From NCBI GenBank assembly GCA_035763085.1, contig DASUBV010000181.1, positions 1-32,319 of the forward strand: a stretch of DNA of 32,319 bases, read 5' to 3'. The position numbers and the translations under genes were made by a program. The stretch is from DASUBV01 sp035763085. GTDB taxonomy: Bacteria > Actinomycetota > Actinomycetes > Streptosporangiales > Streptosporangiaceae. Numbering within the stretch: position 1 is the first letter of the stretch; each line of letters starts with the position of its first letter. Positions 31,550 to 32,319 of the stretch are shown piece after piece. Under the pieces are notes generated by a model, which did not search any database, was not told the DNA's origin, and saw nothing but the letters and a program-made list of their open reading frames with translations.

Positions 31550-32236
31550 TCAGCACCGGGTCGCCGTACGCCGGGGTGCCGGGACGCGCGGCGCCAGGAC
31601 CCGGGGTACCGGGCGGAGCTGGCCGGGTATCGCGGCGGTGCCGAGCGCCAGGGCCACCGCATGCGCCCGGTCGCGGGCGCCGAGCTTGCGGAAGATGGCC
31701 TTGACGTGGCTCTTCACCGTGTCCTCCGAGATGCACAGCCGGCCGGCGATGCTCTTGTTGTCCAGCCCGCCGAGCATCTCGCCGAGCACCTCGCGCTCGC
31801 GGCGGCTCAGCCCGAACTCGCCGGTCGGGTCGGTTCGCTGGTCACCGCGCCGGGACCGGCCCAGCCGCTGGTCCAGTACCTGCAGGCCGGCCGACGCGTC
31901 CGCCAGGCAGGCGACCAGGTCGTCGGGCGCGGAGTCCTTGAGCAGGTAGCCATGCGCCCCGGCGGCCATCGCCGACTGGGCCAGCAGCGGCTCGTCACGG
32001 CCGGTCAGGATCACCACGCCGGTCGCCGGGCTGACCTGGCGCACCCACCGGCACAGGCCAATCCCGCTCTCCCCGGCGATGTCAGCGTCGCAGATCACCA
32101 GGTCGGGCCGGATCCGCCGGATGAGCTGCTCGGCGGCGCCGACGGTCCGCGCCGAGGCGACGACCGAGTAGCCGGGAGCCGATGACAGCAGGGCCCGGAC
32201 CGCGAAATGCATGAGCTCGGCCTCGTCGACGACCAC
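31550..32236 (-). CDS. NarL/LuxR-type response regulator, start possibly beyond the window
   Basis: A receiver plus LuxR-type helix-turn-helix. The receiver has Asp-Glu instead of Asp-Asp (VVVDEAEL), the phospho-acceptor Asp in LVICDADIAGESG, Thr in VVILTGRDE and Lys in YLLKDSAPDD. The DNA-binding domain runs from GLSRREREVLGEML to VKSHVKAIFRKLGARDR. The GTG at 32236 is the only start in the window, but it would cut off the first residues of strand beta-1 (LVRT comes before VVVDE), and the frame stays open to the window end, so the real start probably lies further upstream. No kinase is visible. The C-terminal tail of about 25 residues is Pro/Arg-rich. Confidence 0.85.
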   Translation of the reverse strand: MVVDEAELMHFAVRALLSSAPGYSVVASARTVGAAEQLIRRIRPDLVICDADIAGESGIGLCRWVRQVSPATGVVILTGRDEPLLAQSAMAAGAHGYLLKDSAPDDLVACLADASAGLQVLDQRLGRSRRGDQRTDPTGEFGLSRREREVLGEMLGGLDNKSIAGRLCISEDTVKSHVKAIFRKLGARDRAHAVALALGTAAIPGQLRPVPRVLAPRVPAPRRTATRC

Positions 32237-32319
32237 GGTCCGGACCAGGCCGGCCGGTGACTGCCGGCCGCCGCCCGGACCCCGGCGGGTGAGCGTCGCC
32301 GCCCGGCCGCCTCCCGGCA

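Overview
The window is very GC-rich, uses GTG and TTG starts freely and has dense coding with short gaps and stop/start overlaps. With the families seen (DUF397, an RlmA/TlrB-type rRNA methyltransferase, actinobacterial DapE, a Gly/Tyr/Gln-rich membrane HtrA protease) this points to a high-GC actinomycete, probably near Streptosporangiales or Streptomycetales. The sequence alone does not give a genus. No tRNA, rRNA, insertion sequence, phage gene or CRISPR array was seen.

Region 1 (1-3530, minus strand): the first codons of an unidentified gene, a LolA/RseB-like exported protein, and a Tat-exported protein with a dimethylformamidase beta-subunit-like fold.

Region 2 (3531-13969) is the most interesting block. 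A minus-strand operon encodes a terminal oxidase and heme O synthase: cupredoxin-like protein, CtaC, a possible 25-aa peptide, CtaD, CtaE, a small membrane protein, CtaB. Divergent from it on the plus strand are an orphan OmpR-type response regulator, a TlpA-like thiol-disulfide protein with a CEPC site, an unknown membrane-anchored protein with two exported cysteines, a CtaG-like assembly protein, and a second TlpA-like protein in which both active-site cysteines are serines. Together they look like an oxidase plus its copper and thiol maturation set. Subunit I lacks the usual D- and K-channel residues as judged by eye, and the cupredoxin-like protein is an extra putative copper protein.

Region 3 (13966-18389): a minus-strand cassette for a sugar or glycolipid (DegT-type aminotransferase, SDR epimerase, family-28-like glycosyltransferase), with a polysaccharide deacetylase diverging from it.

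Region 4 (18418-22873): a small membrane protein behind a striking pair of AAGATATATCTT palindromes, a membrane HtrA-type protease followed by a perfect 16-bp terminator stem, a lone DUF397 protein and RlmA.

Region 5 (22904-32319): dapE divergent from a solitary arginine deiminase; a LysR regulator divergent from a class I aminotransferase with a palindrome over the LysR start codon; an SGNH hydrolase; a C-terminally truncated family 2 glycosyltransferase; UDP-GlcNAc 2-epimerase; and a NarL-type response regulator running to the window edge.

Coordinates rest on reading frames, start codons and Shine-Dalgarno sequences seen directly. Functions rest on motif recognition without database searches.
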